A stretch of DNA of 64,000 bases from Dendrobium chrysotoxum. Lineage: Eukaryota; Streptophyta; Magnoliopsida; Asparagales; Orchidaceae. A program made the translations under genes and the position numbers. The DNA lies in the NCBI GenBank assembly GCA_019925795.1, contig CM034315.1, positions 32,432,446 to 32,496,445 on the forward strand, read 5' to 3'. Positions 31,349 through 43,379 of this stretch are shown in pieces. Each line of letters begins with the position of its first letter. The stretch's first letter is position 1. Under the pieces are notes generated by a model. It had not been told where the DNA came from. It did not search any database and saw only the letters and a list, made by a program, of their open reading frames with translations.

Positions 31349-33632
31349 ATGTGGTTCCTGAATGGGGGGAAATCTTTGCTCCATCCTCAAAAGATCGTGC
31401 AAGTCAACATCTTGGCATCAGCTATGGCTGCATCAATCAGATGCAAACTGGGGGCAACCTTGAGTCCAACTGTGGCCAAAAAGACTCCTCCAATGCTTTC
31501 AATATCAATATGATATCTCAGGAAATTTTCAGCAAATATAATGATGCTTCCAATAAATTTTAAGCATTATACAGTCCCTAGCTGGACTTCTACTCCTTGG
31601 GCAGGGTCTAAATCTTGACCTAAAAAATACAGTAATGGTCTAAAGATAGACCATTCTTTACCCTTGATTCAGGATACACGCGACATTCACCCCCTCCCAA
31701 TCAAGGAAAAATCAATCCTAGGGGGATTCGATTCGACCTCTTATACATAGGTTAACATCATCGAACAGTTCTTTTGCCATACAACTTCGGATAGGTCTTA
31801 CATCCTTGGTGGATTCTCTTGACCTTTTCCACACAGGTTAATATCATCGAGTAGGGCTCTGGCATATAACCTCGGATAGGTCATACATCCTTAGTGGATT
31901 CTCTCGACCTTTTCCACACAGGTTAAAGTCATCGAGCAAGGCTCTGACATATAATCTCAGATATGTCATACATCCTTAGTGGATTCTCTCAACCTCTTTC
32001 ACACAGGTTAACATCATCGAGCAGAGCTCTGACATACTACCTCGAATAGGTCATACATCCTTAATGGATTCTCTCGACCTCTTCCACACATGTTAACGTC
32101 ATCGAGCAGGGCTCTAACATATAACCTCAGATAGGAGATACATCTTTAGTGGATTCTCTCAATCTCTTCCATACAGGCTCATGCCATCAAGAAGTCCTCG
32201 ATAATGAACTTCTACCCATCATCAGGGTTTTACCAGCGTTGGACTCTCATTAGATTTCTTTCTGACACTATAATTCTACCCATCGATGGACTTTTGTTGG
32301 ACTTCTGCCTGACACTGAGCTTCCCCATATTGCAGGACTTCTACCCCTCGACGAACTTTCGTCAGACCTCTGTCGAATGCCAAAGTTCTTCCTGTTCCTA
32401 GACTTCTGCCCATCAACAGACTTTCATCAAACTTCTACTCGACGTCTTGCTTCTACCTGATGCCGGACTTCTGCCCGTTGCCGGACCTCGTTAGACTTCT
32501 ACTCGACGCTGGACTTCTACCCGTCGATGGACCTTCATCAGAGTTTTACCCGATGCTGAACTTCTACCCAACGTCGGACTTCTGCCCTGTCACCAGACCT
32601 TCGTCGGAGTTCTACCTGACACTGAACTTCTAGCCGACGCCGGACTTCTGCCCGTTACCAGACCTTCGTCGGAGTTCTACCCAACACTAAACTTCTACCC
32701 GACGCTGGACTTCTGTCCATCATCGGACCTTCGTCAGAATTCTACCCGATGCTCAACTTCCTGCAGTCGCTAAATTTCTACCCGTCACAGGACTCTCGTC
32801 AGACTTCTACCTGACACCAAATTCTCACTTGTCGACGGACTTCTACCCATCATCAGACCTTCGTTGGAGTTCTACCCGATGCCGGGCTTCTACCTGTCAT
32901 CGGTCCCTCATTGGATTTCTACCCAACGGTGAACTTCTACCCGATGCCAGACTTCTACCCGTCGCTGGACCTTCGTCGGAGTTCTACCCGACACTGAACT
33001 TATACCCGATGCCGGACTTCTGTCTATCGCCAGACCTTCGTCGGAGTTCTACCTGACGCTGAACTTTTACAATGCCAGACTTCTGCCCGTCGCTGGACCT
33101 TTGTCAGAGTTCTACCTGACACAAAACCTTTGCCTAACGCCAGACTTTTACCCGTCGCCAAACCTTCATCGGAGTTCTACCTGACGCCGGACTTCTGCCC
33201 GTCACCGGACCTTCATCGAAGTTCTACTTGACTTCGAATTTCTACCCATCGTCGATTGAGGGACTTTCGTCGGACTTCTGCCCGACGATAAGCTTCCTCC
33301 CGTTGCTGTACTTCTACCTGTCACGGGACTTTCATCAGACTTCTACATAACACTGAGCTTCCTCCCATCGATGGACTTCTGCCCGTCATGGGACTTTCGT
33401 CGGAATTCTACCCGATGCTCAACTTCCTACGGTTGCTGAATTTCTACCCGTTACAGGACTCTCGTCGGACTTCTACGAGACGCCAATTTCTCACTAGTCG
33501 ACAAACTTCTACCCATCATCAAACTACTACCCTTCGCCAGACTTTCGCTGGGTTCCTACCCTACACAAAAATTTTAACCGTTATTGGACTTCTTCCCGAC
33601 GTCAGACTTTCATCCGTTGCCAGACTTCCACC
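31349..33632 (+). repeat. tandem-repeat internal region of the gypsy-like element, left part
   Basis: Bases 31700-32190 hold about five units of roughly 80-90 bp with the words GGATTCTCTCGACC, CACACAGGTTAA and CATCGAGCAGGGCTCTGACA. Bases 32200-33620 hold about twenty shorter units, often 65 bp, built from GGACTTCTGCCCGTC, CCTTCGTCGGAGTTC and TACCCGACGCTGAAC. No gag motif is present. Short open frames here reflect the repeat, not coding sequence. Confidence 0.75.
33628..33632. repeat. left target duplication of the nested copia element
   Basis: CCACC here and at 45123-45127 flanks the copia element exactly, confirming its limits. Confidence 0.85.
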
Positions 33633-35366
33633 TGACAGTCCGAATAGGTTGTTAAACCTATTGCTTACGTTCCTAGGCTAAACAAGGGGGGGGGGGGGGG
33701 TGAATTTGTTCTGTTAAAAATTTCACTTAGAATTTTGAAAAACTTTTAATAAAAATTCTAATGCAAATCGTACCATACGATCTACCTTCGTACAGTATGA
33801 ATATAGTGTTTTACAATGCTTCCTTCAATTACAGAAATTCAACCACAGAAAAGTAAATGCATAAAAGTAATAGTGCAAAAAAGTAAAAAGTAAGAACAGA
33901 AAATACCAAAATTTATAGTGGTTCGGTCAAACACGACCTACATCCATTCCTTAGAGACTCCTTCTCTAGGTATTGCACTAAACTCAAGTGACTCTCCTTT
34001 TGCCCCCACAGCAAGGCGGAGAAGCCTTTACAAACTCTCTTCCACCAACCCGATGCGGCAAAGAACCGAAATCCTTTTTCACTCTCCAAGTGATGGCAGA
34101 GAACCAAACATCCTTTTTCACCCTTCTAGTGATGGCAGAGAACCGGACCTTCTTCAAAGATCTTCTCTCAAGAGTCTTCAAGAAAATAGGAAATTGACTT
34201 AAAGTACAAATAATGAAATCCTCACTCTTAGATAAACTTGTGAATCCCCTCACAATTTTTACTCCAAGGATCTCACATAACTCGCACCCAAACACTCTCC
34301 CTTATCACTCTCATTTCCACTCTCAAGAAGAAATTCGTAGAAGCATCAATAAACAAGTCAGTTTAAAGGTCCATAAATACTAAGGACAAGAAAAACCGTC
34401 CAAAATTTGAATTTTTCATATTTCACGCATCCCGATCATCCCGTACGATCGATCTTCATACTGTATGAATAGTTCAAATTATTGAATGATTCGTCTCGTA
34501 CGATTCCATAAGAACCTAAAATAGAGCCGTTCGTACCATAAAACCTTCTATATGAATTATATTTTGTACTGTACGAATAGTTAAAAAATGAACGATTTGT
34601 CCAGTACGAACCAGTACGAAACAAAAATTGAGCCCTTCATACGACAAAATCTACTGTACGAATCATATTTCGTACTGTATGAATAGTTCAAAAAGCGAAC
34701 GATTCGTCCCGTACGAACAAGTACGAACCAAAAAACTGAGCCGTTCGTACCACAAAATCTACTGTATGAATAGTTCAAAAAGTAAATGATTCATCCCATA
34801 TGAGCAAGTACGAACCAAAAACTGAGTCGTTCGTACTACAAAATCTTCTATACAAATCATATTTCATACTGTACGAACTGAACTTAGAAAAAAAAAATTT
34901 CGAGCTAGATAGGTTCATTGTGGATAACATACATACAGATCATCCCGTGCGATTGTATATCGTACGGTACGATCAGTTTTAAAATTTAAGTTTGTCACTT
35001 CCCATTGTGTGTGTGTGTGCACAGTTATCCAACTTACAATCACACTTTCTTAGACTCAAGAAAATAAAAAATATAGACTTCACTTACAATAAACATTAAC
35101 ACATGAACTTAAAGTCTTCATAAATCTGGAGTGCAAATATCCTGAAAGAACATGTTAGTGTACACAAAAAGAAACTCCAATATATATCAGGAGAAGAATA
35201 AAACAAATAAACATATTTTGTAATCATCAAAAATAATTTGTATCAGAATTTTCTTGAACGAACAAATTCACACAAATCATAATAATCTTCCCCTTTTCGA
35301 TGATGGCAAAATATTTATTTGTTTGATTGAAGTTCACATGTCTCCTAAACTTCTACTAAATAAATA
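33633..35366 (-). repeat. 3' LTR of the nested copia element
   Basis: Begins TGACAGTCCGAATAGG on the plus strand. It includes a G run at about 33677-33695 followed by TGAATT, the block GTGGTTCGGTCAAACACGAC, and a palindromic array at 34430-34980 built on TTCGTAC/GTACGAA. It then has a TGTGTGTGTGTG run at about 35004-35020. It matches the LTR at 43380-45122 along its length with scattered differences. Confidence 0.9.
34430..34980. repeat. array of TTCGTAC-GTACGAA palindromes in the LTR
   Basis: Repeated words such as TTCGTACTGTACGAA, CGTACGATC and AGTACGAACCAAAAACTGAG occur in units of roughly 105-110 bp, each unit ending AATAGTTCAAAAA. The same array occupies 44160-44730 in the other LTR. 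Open frames over it are incidental. Confidence 0.8.
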
Positions 35367-35377
35367 CTCCCCCTAAG
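35367..35377 (-). other. polypurine tract of the nested copia element
   Basis: The minus strand reads CTTAGGGGGAG directly before the 3' LTR, the priming site for plus-strand DNA synthesis. Confidence 0.75.
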
Positions 35378-36849
35378 TAAATGATCTCCTACACTCCCCT
35401 AAATCCTAAGCTTCCCCTAAGGAAATGACCTATCATGAATATGGGATAAAAGGAGATTAGATGATCTAACATATTGAATAAGTGAAGGGAAGGGTAAGAA
35501 GTCAAAAAAAATACAACACAAGCACTACAACCCAAGCACTACACACAAGCACATAAAAGAAAAATACATACACAAGCAACAAAAAAAATAAATACAACAA
35601 GTTCAAGTAATAAAAAAATAAATGCAACAAGTTCAAGCAACAAAAAAATTAATGCAATAAGTCCAATAAAATCAATCAAACAAAATCAATCGAATAAAAT
35701 CAAACAATAAAAGTCTTCCTCTTTTGACAATAACAAAAAGGGACACTCAAATTAATTGAGAAATAGAATAATGTTTAAATAAAGTTTAACTATAATATTC
35801 AAATCAAATACAAAAAATTAAGACTCAAAAAAATATCTAAAATGCATATTATAATAAGGAGAAAAAAAGTTGATCTAAAGTAGTAATGTATTAGACAGAT
35901 TTGTAGCCTCAACTTTTGCACAAAAGATGAAATAATATTACCAAATTTCAAAGTCAAAGTGACAATCATTGAGTAGTGAACTTGGAGAAAATGCTAAAGG
36001 AAAGAACAATTGGCGACATTGCGCATCTTTTGAAAATGTGGGCTAATTTTGTGCCTCTTTCTAGGTTTGGCGACATTGCGCATCTTTTATTGTATGGCAC
36101 ACGTTGTGCATTTTTCTAAATTTGGCGACATTGTGCATCTTTTCAAGTAGGGCACATTTTGTGCATCTTTGTAAGCTTTGCTTGTTTTACTTTCATTTAA
36201 AAAAAAAAGTTTTTTCCAACAACACTATCTCTGGATCACAACTACAATAATTAACACTTTGATATAGAATATGAGAGTAATATTAAGACATCAAATATAC
36301 AACAATCTTAGCTAAGTAATACATGTCTAAAATAAGATAAAGTAAGATCTTCTAATCTACACAAAATCATAATGAAATCTAAATATTTTAAGAATTTAAA
36401 GTTATACACAGAATTTTCTATTATAATATAAACTCAATTAGCATTTTAGAAAATTAATCAACTAAAATTGAGTGTTTTAGAATTAGTAAATTCCAGTCAC
36501 ACTCATTATCACAGAATAATATGCACAAAAATATTAAACTTTTTCATTCATGATATCAATTAAAACATCTAATTATAGCAAGCTTTTACATTAAATCCAC
36601 AATCACATAAGATATCACTTGCTACTCCCCATACAATAATCAAAGAAAATACAAACAACCACAAGCACAAACAACGAATAGGCCAACAACTCAGAAGAAT
36701 AATAAAAATAATCATATCCAAAATCAAGTCATGCCAACACACATTCTACGAGTAATCTGATGGACCCTGATCTGGAGGAGGTGGTGGAGCACCAAATAGT
36801 GCAAAATAGCTATTAAGTGTTGCAATATTCGTATTAACAGACTCAAATT
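35378..36849 (-). other. copia 3' untranslated region with tandem repeats
   Basis: AT-rich sequence between the env-like remnant and the polypurine tract, without coding motifs. Bases 36010-36180 contain four or five units of GGCGACATTGCGCATCTTTT and relatives, shared with 610-790 in the deleted copy at the window start. Confidence 0.6.
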
Positions 36850-37838
36850 GATCCCTTATCCACCCCTATCTTCCTTGCATTGATCATCCTGCTGCTTCAG
36901 GTGCGCCTCCATATGATCAAATCTTTGATCCATCTTATTAAATCGTTGGACCATATCCTGGTAGAAGTCTTGGTTGGGTCCAGGTGCAGGTGCAGGAGCA
37001 GGAGCAGGTTCATCATCAGAACTAATTAAATTTTCAATTCTCCCAAATAGTGCTCTAAAAGAGGCATCAGTGAAATAGAGTGGGAGTTCTGAGGGTCCGT
37101 TAGGATGGATTATGTTGCACTTCTTCTTAAGAATAAAACAAATTACATGACCAAGAGTAATATTCTTCTTCCTCTTCACACTGGGATGGCCAATATCACT
37201 AAGGTAAAAGATGTAGTCCAAAAGCAGTTGGGCTTCATCGATAGTTGATCAGACATGATCACGTAAGTAACACAAGAGAGAAGAGGGGTCATGTTTATTC
37301 TATCTCCAACCTTAGGAATGATGGAGCTTCTAAGAACATGTTGAATTATTCGGGCATTTTGATTTAAAGTGTCGACTTGAGGAACATGAGTTGGTTGTCT
37401 TACACCTCTAATGACCTAATTGACTTCAGACCAGTCATATTCAAATCGAGTAGTTAAAGTATTTGCCCGTATTCCCACAGTTCTTAAATGAAAATATGCT
37501 CCTAAATCCTCGTTGGTAATTTCTACTCTTTGTTTCAAGACATAAGAAGAGACCCTAGTGTGATCCTGACTAAAAGTTATGTTGGCTAGAAATACGTGAA
37601 AAAGGTATTTATTGTATGAGTAGATAAGAGTGAGAAGGAAAAAAAATTGAGTGGCATCGAATAAATGCATTACTACAAAGTGGAGGTTTTCCTACAGTAG
37701 GATGCAGGAATGAGTGATTTTTGATGCGGCATACCTATAGTATGCCTCTTCATTTTGACCACTCAAGAAATTATTATCCCAGTCCCTTCTAGAAGAAGCC
37801 CCTCTAGATTGACGCACTCTTTTTCTACTTCCTGACAT
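36850..37838 (-). pseudogene. env-like / 'putative plant transposon protein' remnant
   Basis: Starting at an ATG at 37838, the frame gives a basic N-terminus (MSGSRKRVRQSRGAS). After breaks in frame come EITNEDLGAYFHLRTVGI and then a segment with SPxSVKRKKNITLGHVI-like sequence. Near the end is an (AP)n run followed by a likely coiled coil (QRFNKMDQRFDHMEAHLKQ). SIRE-lineage copia elements carry such an extra ORF downstream of pol, often called env-like; its role is unproven. Stops and frame changes at about 37690 and 37230-37415 show it is no longer intact. Nothing suggests a working membrane glycoprotein. Confidence 0.65.
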
Positions 37839-37899
37839 CTTTATACTATGCTCTAAAGGGTTTGAAGTGAAGGTGAAATGAGAGAAAATGACCATCCTT

Positions 37900-38503
37900 T
37901 ATATAGAAATTCAATTCAATCATACTGTACGAACCCATTTCGTACAAGATGAAATTAATTTCATCTAGGATGAATCAAATTTTTTTCAGGATGAACGAGA
38001 GCAGTCAAAATGAAATAGTTTTTCATAAACTGCTCGTCTCGATGCATCCTTTCGTACAGGCTTTTTGACTTCATGATCGTATAGACGATAACGTGTTCGT
38101 CCGGGATGATCAGGATATTAAACGATCATTCAGGCGATGGTTAGGTTCGTCCTTATCCAAATTGACACATGGATCATATAGACGAAAACGTGTTTGTCCG
38201 GGATGATCAACACTAATAACTGACACTAACTGTGAATCCTCCCCATTCGTACAGACGAAGACTCCTACAATCGTACAGTACGATAATGTTATCGTACGGT
38301 ACGAATAGACATAGAAAAGTTATGTTTCTTCACTTCACTTCTACAGGTTTTCAGCACTCAATTAAAGATAAACATAAGATAAAGTGCATATATTTTTTTT
38401 AAAAAAAAATTTTAAAGAAGACATACAAATAACACATAAAAAATATAATAAACTAGAAACAAACTAATGAACATTTATAAAACAAAATTTGCAGAAATTT
38501 TTA
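37900..38503. repeat. spacer with LTR-like palindromic words between pol and the env-like region
   Basis: Bases 37920-38310 hold words such as CGTACAGTACGA, TCGTACGGTACGAA, GTTCGTCCGGGATGATCA and TCGTATAGACGA, close to the words of the LTR arrays. No coding motif is present. Confidence 0.6.
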
Positions 38504-41500
38504 TCAAGCATTAAGATCAATTACACATAGCCTTATCCTTAAAATGCTAAAAGTGTCAAAAGCTAAGGGTTTTGTGAAAATATCTACAAGTTGATCTTCA
38601 GTAGTGACATGATGTAGTTCAATTTCTCCTTTCACTACATGATATCGTATGAAATGATGCCTTATGTCAATGTGCTTTGTTCTAGAATGTTGAATAGGAT
38701 TTTTAGAAATACAAATAGCACTGGTGTTATTACAAAAGATTAGAATATTACCAATAGAAAATCCTAAGCCAACCATTTGCTGTTTCAACCAAAGCACCTG
38801 TGCAACACAACTCCCTAAGGCAATATATTCTGCTTCAGCTGTAGAAAGTGCTACTGAATTTTGTTTCCTACTGGACCAAGATACTAAAGAATTTCCAATG
38901 AATTGATAAGTCCCAGAAGTACTCTTCCTATCAACCCTACAGCCTGTAAAATTAGAATCTGAGTATCCAATGATTTCAAAAGAAGAACTATTCTTTGGTT
39001 ACTAAATCCCTAAATTTTGACTTCCTAGAAGATATCTTAAAATTTTTTTCACTGCTGTCAAATGTGATTCTTTGGATCAGCTTGAAATCTAGCACATAAA
39101 TAAATACTAAATATGATGTCAGGTCTGCTAGCAATCAAGTAAAGCAATGATCCAATTATTCCTCTAAACTTCTTTTAATCAACAGATTTTCCTTTAGGAT
39201 CCTTATCTAATAAAACTAAGGAACTCATGGGTGTAGTTACAGGTTTAACATTATCCATTTCATACTTTTTGAGGATATCCTTAACATACTTAGATTGACA
39301 TAGAAAAGTTTCTTCCTCATTTTGCTTTATGCTAAAACCAAAAAAATAACTCAAGTCACCCATTAAACTCATCTCAAATTCACTACTCATTATTTTTGAA
39401 AATTCATCACAAAGACTTTTATTAGTTGATCCAAAAATGATATCATCAACATATATTTGTACAATGAGTATTTCATTTCTAACTCTTTTCAAAAATAGAG
39501 TGGTGTCCACACTTCCTTTAATAAATGATCCTTTTAATAAGAAAGTGCTTAACCTCTCATATCATGCTCGAGGTGCCTATTTTAGTCCATATAATGTCTT
39601 TTTCAATTTAAAAATATGATTAGGGAATTTTGAATTTTCAAAACCTGGAGGTTGCTCAACATAAACATCCTCTTCTATCACCCCATTTAGAAAGGCACTT
39701 TTAATATCCATTTGGTATAATTTAAAATCTTTAAAACATGCAAAAGCAAACAAAACTCTAATTACTTTAAATCTTGCTACAGGGGCAAATGTATCCTCAA
39801 AATCAATTCCTTCTATTTGATTATACCTCTTAGCTACCAATCTAGCCTTATTCCTTATCACAACTCCTGAATCATTCATTTTATTTTTGAATACCCACTT
39901 AGTTCCAACTACACTTTGATCTTTTGGCCTTTCAATTAACTCCCAAACATCATTTCTTTTAAATTTATTCAATTCTTCTTACATGGCCAAAATCCAAAAT
40001 TCATCCATAGGTGCTTGATCAATATTAGTGGGTTCAATCATTAAAATAAACGCTGAATGATTTACCTCTTTTCTCAAACCATGCCTAGTCCTTACTCCTT
40101 CACTTGGGTCTCCTAAAATTAACTCTTTAGGATGACTCTTGAGATAATTCAAATCTCTAGGTAAATTATTCTCTTCTTGAATTTCAACCATTTCTTCAAC
40201 TTTTACATTTTCAAGTCCTTGGGTTATTTCTACAACCTCATCTTCCTCTATTCTAGATCCTCCAACATTATCAGATTCATTAAAAATAACATGAGTGATC
40301 TCCTCAACTACCAACGTCCTTCTATTAAAAACTCTATAAGATTTTTCAACACTTGAATATCCTAGAAAACTTTCTTCATCAGATTTTGGATCAAATTTTT
40401 CTAAGATAGTTTGTTCATTGTTGTGTATGAATACCTTACATCCAAAAATATATAGGTGTGAGAGGTTGGGAATCCTACCTTAAAGAAGTTCATAGGGTGT
40501 CTTATTTAATTTTGATTTAATGTTCACCCTATTCAACACATAACATGCGGTGCTAACTGCTTCAGCCCAAAAGTATCTTGGAAGTGAATATTCTGCCAAC
40601 ATGGCTCTAGTAGTTTCAACCAATGTCCTATTCTTTCTCTCAACTACTCCATTATGTTGAGGTGTCCTAGAGGCTAAGAAGTTATGGTCTATCCCATGAG
40701 ATTTGCAAAAATTATCAAACAACTCATTTTCAAATTCTCCCCCATGATCACTTTGGATTGTTATAATTTCTAAACCTAGTTTTCTCTGAATCCAAGTAGC
40801 AAAATCTCTAAACTCCTCGAATGATTCACTTTTATGATACAAAAATCTAATCCATGTGAATCTTGAATAATCATCCCCTATTATATATCCATATCTCTTT
40901 CCTCCTAGACTTAAGGTACTAACAGGTCCAAATAGATCTATGTGTAGGATTTCTAAGGGTTTGCTAGTTCTAACTTACTTGATTGAATTAAAAGAGGATC
41001 TGACTTGTTTTTCTAATTTACATGCATCATACAAGTGGTCTTTTGTAAAGTCAAGTTTGGGTACACCTCCGACTAACTCTTTTTGGGTGATTATTCTAAG
41101 ATTTCTCATGCTAGAGTGACAAAGCCTTCTATGCCATAACCAAGATTCATCTGATACAGTTTTCAAACACAAAGCAGTAGAAGATTTTACAACATTCAAA
41201 TCTAGCATGTAAATATTATTTATTCTATCACCATTCAATACAACAAGTCCATTCTGACTGATAACATAACCAGTAGGCAAAAATTTGATATGATAACCTT
41301 TATCACATAATTGACTTATGCTCAATAGATTGTATTTTAAACCATCAACTAATTGAATATTTTCAATCATAAAGTTCTTTGAGTTTCCAATAATACCTAT
41401 ACCTACCACTCGCTTGGTAGTATTATCTCCAAATGTAACCTTGCCTCCATTCCTGGCTTCCAGTGTTATAAATTATTTTGCATCTCCAGTCATATGCTTA

Positions 41501-42257
41501 GAATAGTCGCTGTCCAGGTATCAAATGCTCTCACGAGATCTTGTGTGAGAGCGTTCCTGTAAAATGATCAAACATTAGTTTTGGGAATCCAAACAAGTTT
41601 GGGTTCTCCTCTTGACAATTTTAAACCAGATGCATGTGTGATATGCTGTGTTTTATGCACCTTAGGTCTCCACACTAAATGTGTTCTATATCTAAGTGTA
41701 CAAGTGTGGGAAATATATCCTAAACTACCACAAGAAAAATACTTTATTCCAGGAAAAGGATTCACCAATATATTCATCCTGAAAATTTTCTTCTTAGACT
41801 TTAAACCAGTGATCTTGTAATAGGATTTGTGAAATTCTTCAAGTTTGGATGAATTTCTATTTTCTTTAAGTTCTTTTAACTGAACTTCAAGATAAATATT
41901 AGCACTTTGTAGAATCAAATTATCAATCTTCAAATTATGCTCTTTAGTATCCGATTTATCCACATAAGTTTTAAAATCATTTTCAAGTTCAGTGTGAGAT
42001 GATTTTAAAAGATTATGCTGTTTGTTTAAATCATCAAACTCATCTAACAAGGTCATGCGGTTGCTATCAATTAATGCATGATCTTTCCTAAGGATCTCAT
42101 ATTCTTTCTGCAGCTCTAAATAATCCAAATTCAACTTAGCTTGCAGTTTTTTTATTTTCCTATATGCTATATGTATGTATTCAGAAACTTTAAATAATTG
42201 TTCATAACTTAAGTCACATACCTCTTCTTGATCTGATTGACCAAGATTGTCATCCAT
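38504..42257 (-). pseudogene. copia pol (protease, integrase, reverse transcriptase, RNase H), decayed
   Basis: In order on the minus strand: a gag/pol linker with a second knuckle (FSCGSLGYISHTC) at about 41740; a protease region near 41500-41530, where the active-site motif reads LDSDYSKHMTG instead of the usual DSGC form; a GAG-pre-integrase zinc region (HRRLCHSSM, with Tyr in place of the first Cys of the CxxC pair) at about 41140; an integrase core with SDHGGEFEN and RTPQHNGVVERKNRTL at 40500-40840; reverse transcriptase with ELIERPKDQSVVGTKWVFK at about 39930 and the YVDDIIFGST catalytic box at about 39440; and RNase H with HIDIRHHFIR and EDQLVDIFTKPL ending near 38504. Frames are broken at several places. 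Confidence 0.9.
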
Positions 42258-42399
42258 AAAGCATAAATTTATGACTTTCTCTTCTGGTGCAGTTTTTGAG
42301 GAATCTGAAGCTGAGTCCGCCCAAAATGCTTGTTGAAGTCTCTTTTTACCCCTTCTTTCCTCTAGTTTCTCATCGGCCTTCTCCTTGCTAGGATTTCCC

Positions 42400-43321
42400 T
42401 TGAGATTGGGGCAATCAGTCTTTATATGACCTAGCTTCCTGCATTCATAGCATATAACATCGTTAGAAGCCTTTGCATTTCTATGGAACTTATCCTTATT
42501 CCATTGTTGGCGTCTTCTCTGCTTCCTCCTTGGGAAACTCCTAAATTAACTTGCCATCAAGGCAATGTCCTCTTCATCCTCAGGTGGTGACTGATCACTA
42601 TCTGAATCATTTGCCTTCAAATCTATGTTCTTCTCCTTCTGCTTGTCTCCTGCATCAATCTGCCTTTGAGTCACAGATTGCTCGTAAGTAATTAGTGATC
42701 CAAGAAGATTGTCAATAGAATATACATTTAAATCTTTTGATTCGTTATAGCTATAATCTTTGCATCATAAGCAGTAGGTAAGCAAAGAAGTATCTTATTT
42801 ACTTTTTCAACATTCATTAATTCCCTACCTAAGGCATGCAATGAAGTGGTGATATGTGTAAAGTGTATATACATTTCTAAGATTGATTCATTCAAATTCA
42901 TGCGAAATAATTTATAGTCCTGCAAAAGAATGTTCAACCTAGTTTGCTTCACTTCATTTGTACCTTCATAAGTAATACAAAGCCTATCCTAAATTTCTTT
43001 TCCTAATTTACAAGTAAAAACACGCATGTAGTCTTCTGATTTCAAAACGCAAAAGAAGCTATTCAAATACTTTGCATTTAATTGAGCTAGCTCATGTTCT
43101 TCTACAGTCCATTCGGCAAAAGGTGTTTGAACTCTAATTCCTTCTACAATTTTAGTGGGTTCAGTATAACCTTCCTATATTAACATCCACATGCGATAGT
43201 CAAGAGATTGTAAAAATATAGACATGCGAGTTTTCTAAAAATCAAATGGGATATTGTCAAACAAAGGTGGTCTAGTGATCGAGTAACCTTCTAAAGTGTT
43301 TCGATTTCAAAAATTAGCCAT
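42400..43321 (-). pseudogene. copia gag, decayed
   Basis: From the ATG at 43321 (MANF) the frame aligns with the gag remnant at 1330-2348 (GYSITRPPLF, then TRLNILLQDYKLF and TSLHALGRELM). The zinc knuckle CYECRKLGHIKTDCPNLK lies at about 42404-42455. At least four in-frame stops occur in the first 130 codons: TGA at codon 5, and TAGs where Trp is expected (for example before DRLC). The primer-binding site lies 45 bp upstream of the ATG. Confidence 0.85.
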
Positions 43322-43365
43322 GATCGAATTTCAAAAAGTAGTTTAAACAGTAATTTTTGAAATAG

Positions 43366-43377
43366 GCTCTGATACCT
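43366..43377 (-). other. tRNA-Met primer-binding site of the nested copia element
   Basis: The minus strand reads AGGTATCAGAGC, matching the usual TGGTATCAGAGC site except at its first base, two bases from the LTR end. Confidence 0.85.
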
Positions 43378-43379
43378 CT

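Noticed and set aside
31700..33620. Tandem repeats considered as a CRISPR-like or satellite array
   Set aside because: Units lie directly next to each other without unique spacers and sit inside an LTR element of a plant genome.
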